From: Krasilnikovozyma curviuscula
Taxonomy: Eukaryota > Basidiomycota > Tremellomycetes > Cystofilobasidiales > Mrakiaceae
Direction of reading: 5' to 3'
Assembly: GCA_014825775.1 (NCBI GenBank)
Contig: MVAQ01000032.1
Location: forward strand, 1-64,000
Length of the DNA stretch: 64,000 nucleotides
In this document: positions 63,785-64,000 of the stretch, in pieces
Numbering within the stretch: the first letter of the stretch is position 1
How the letters are laid out: each line of letters opens with the position of its first letter
Program-made: the position numbers and the translations under genes
Notes under the pieces: model-generated
Seen by the model: only the letters and a program-made list of their open reading frames with translations
Database searches by the model: none
What the model was told of the DNA's origin: nothing

Positions 63785-64000
63785 AACTTCAGTTTGTTTC
63801 ATGATTCTTTCCTTCTCTAAGTTGAGCGGTACAACGAGGATGATCTGCTCGTTGTCATGATATGTCATACTCTGTACCTTACGATTTCTATCTCAGTCAG
63901 CTGTGTGGCAACGCCACCAAATCCATGCAAGCGGACCATTTTGAAAGTTGGGTTGAAGTTCTCGTTCAACTGCATCTTACTATTCTTTTTAAGTCATAAA
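63785..64000. other. 3' flank at right edge
   Basis: The 3' untranslated region and downstream flank of the CCDC6-like gene. No further gene was seen up to the window end. Confidence 0.5.

Overview
The window is nuclear DNA of a basidiomycete fungus, most likely a Tremellomycete of the Cryptococcus/Kwoniella type. The reasons are dense gene packing (25 protein genes in 64 kb, both strands, short intergenic gaps), several introns per gene of about 50-80 nt with GTNNGT donors and YAG acceptors, and a set of purely fungal housekeeping genes (OMP-forming URA5, riboflavin RIB1, UBA4, MON2, SHP1, COX20). Species cannot be fixed from sequence alone. No tRNA, rRNA, transposon, CRISPR or viral element was seen. 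All gene models are hand-spliced from reading frames and splice motifs, so outer coordinates are start and stop codons and introns lie inside them.

Layout. 1-1191: mostly unassigned, with a fragment that looks like half of a Zn2Cys6 finger on the minus strand and a perfect inverted repeat. 1192-11980: UBA4 (tRNA thiolation/urmylation), a cysteine-rich protein of unknown function, an ABHD12-like hydrolase, a CSC1/OSCA-type 7TM channel, and a small EutQ-like cupin. 12204-25000: a YBT1/VMR1-type ABCC transporter, a small Cdc25/Ych1-like rhodanese phosphatase with a possible mitochondrial alternative start, and the large Golgi-endosome protein MON2. 25462-36040: COX20, a probable Mediator MED19, an unknown putative mitochondrial protein, the spliceosomal helicase PRP2/DHX16 and, divergent from it, SWD2/WDR82. 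36147-43051: a hydantoinase/oxoprolinase-DUF917 fusion divergently paired with an NCS1 nucleobase-type permease, the one stretch that looks like a small catabolic unit. 43690-54064: a conserved unknown fungal protein, SHP1/p47, an RRM-only relative of cyclophilin PPIE, a tail-anchored GT4 glycosyltransferase and trimethyllysine dioxygenase. 54549-63784: a FYVE protein with a split zinc cluster, a BET1/SFT1-type SNARE, RIB1, URA5 and a CCDC6-like coiled-coil protein. 63785-64000 is 3' flanking sequence.

Most genes are unlinked in function. Shared themes are membrane traffic (MON2, SHP1, FYVE, SNARE), RNA processing and transcription (PRP2, SWD2, MED19, PPIE-like RRM), mitochondria (COX20, TMLH, the unknown presequence protein) and nitrogen heterocycle use (hydantoinase plus NCS1, URA5). 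No clear new multi-gene system was found. The best candidates for a second look are the hydantoinase/NCS1 pair, the 16-cysteine N-terminus at 4850-5033, the split FYVE finger, the truncated PPIE relative and the half zinc cluster at the left end.
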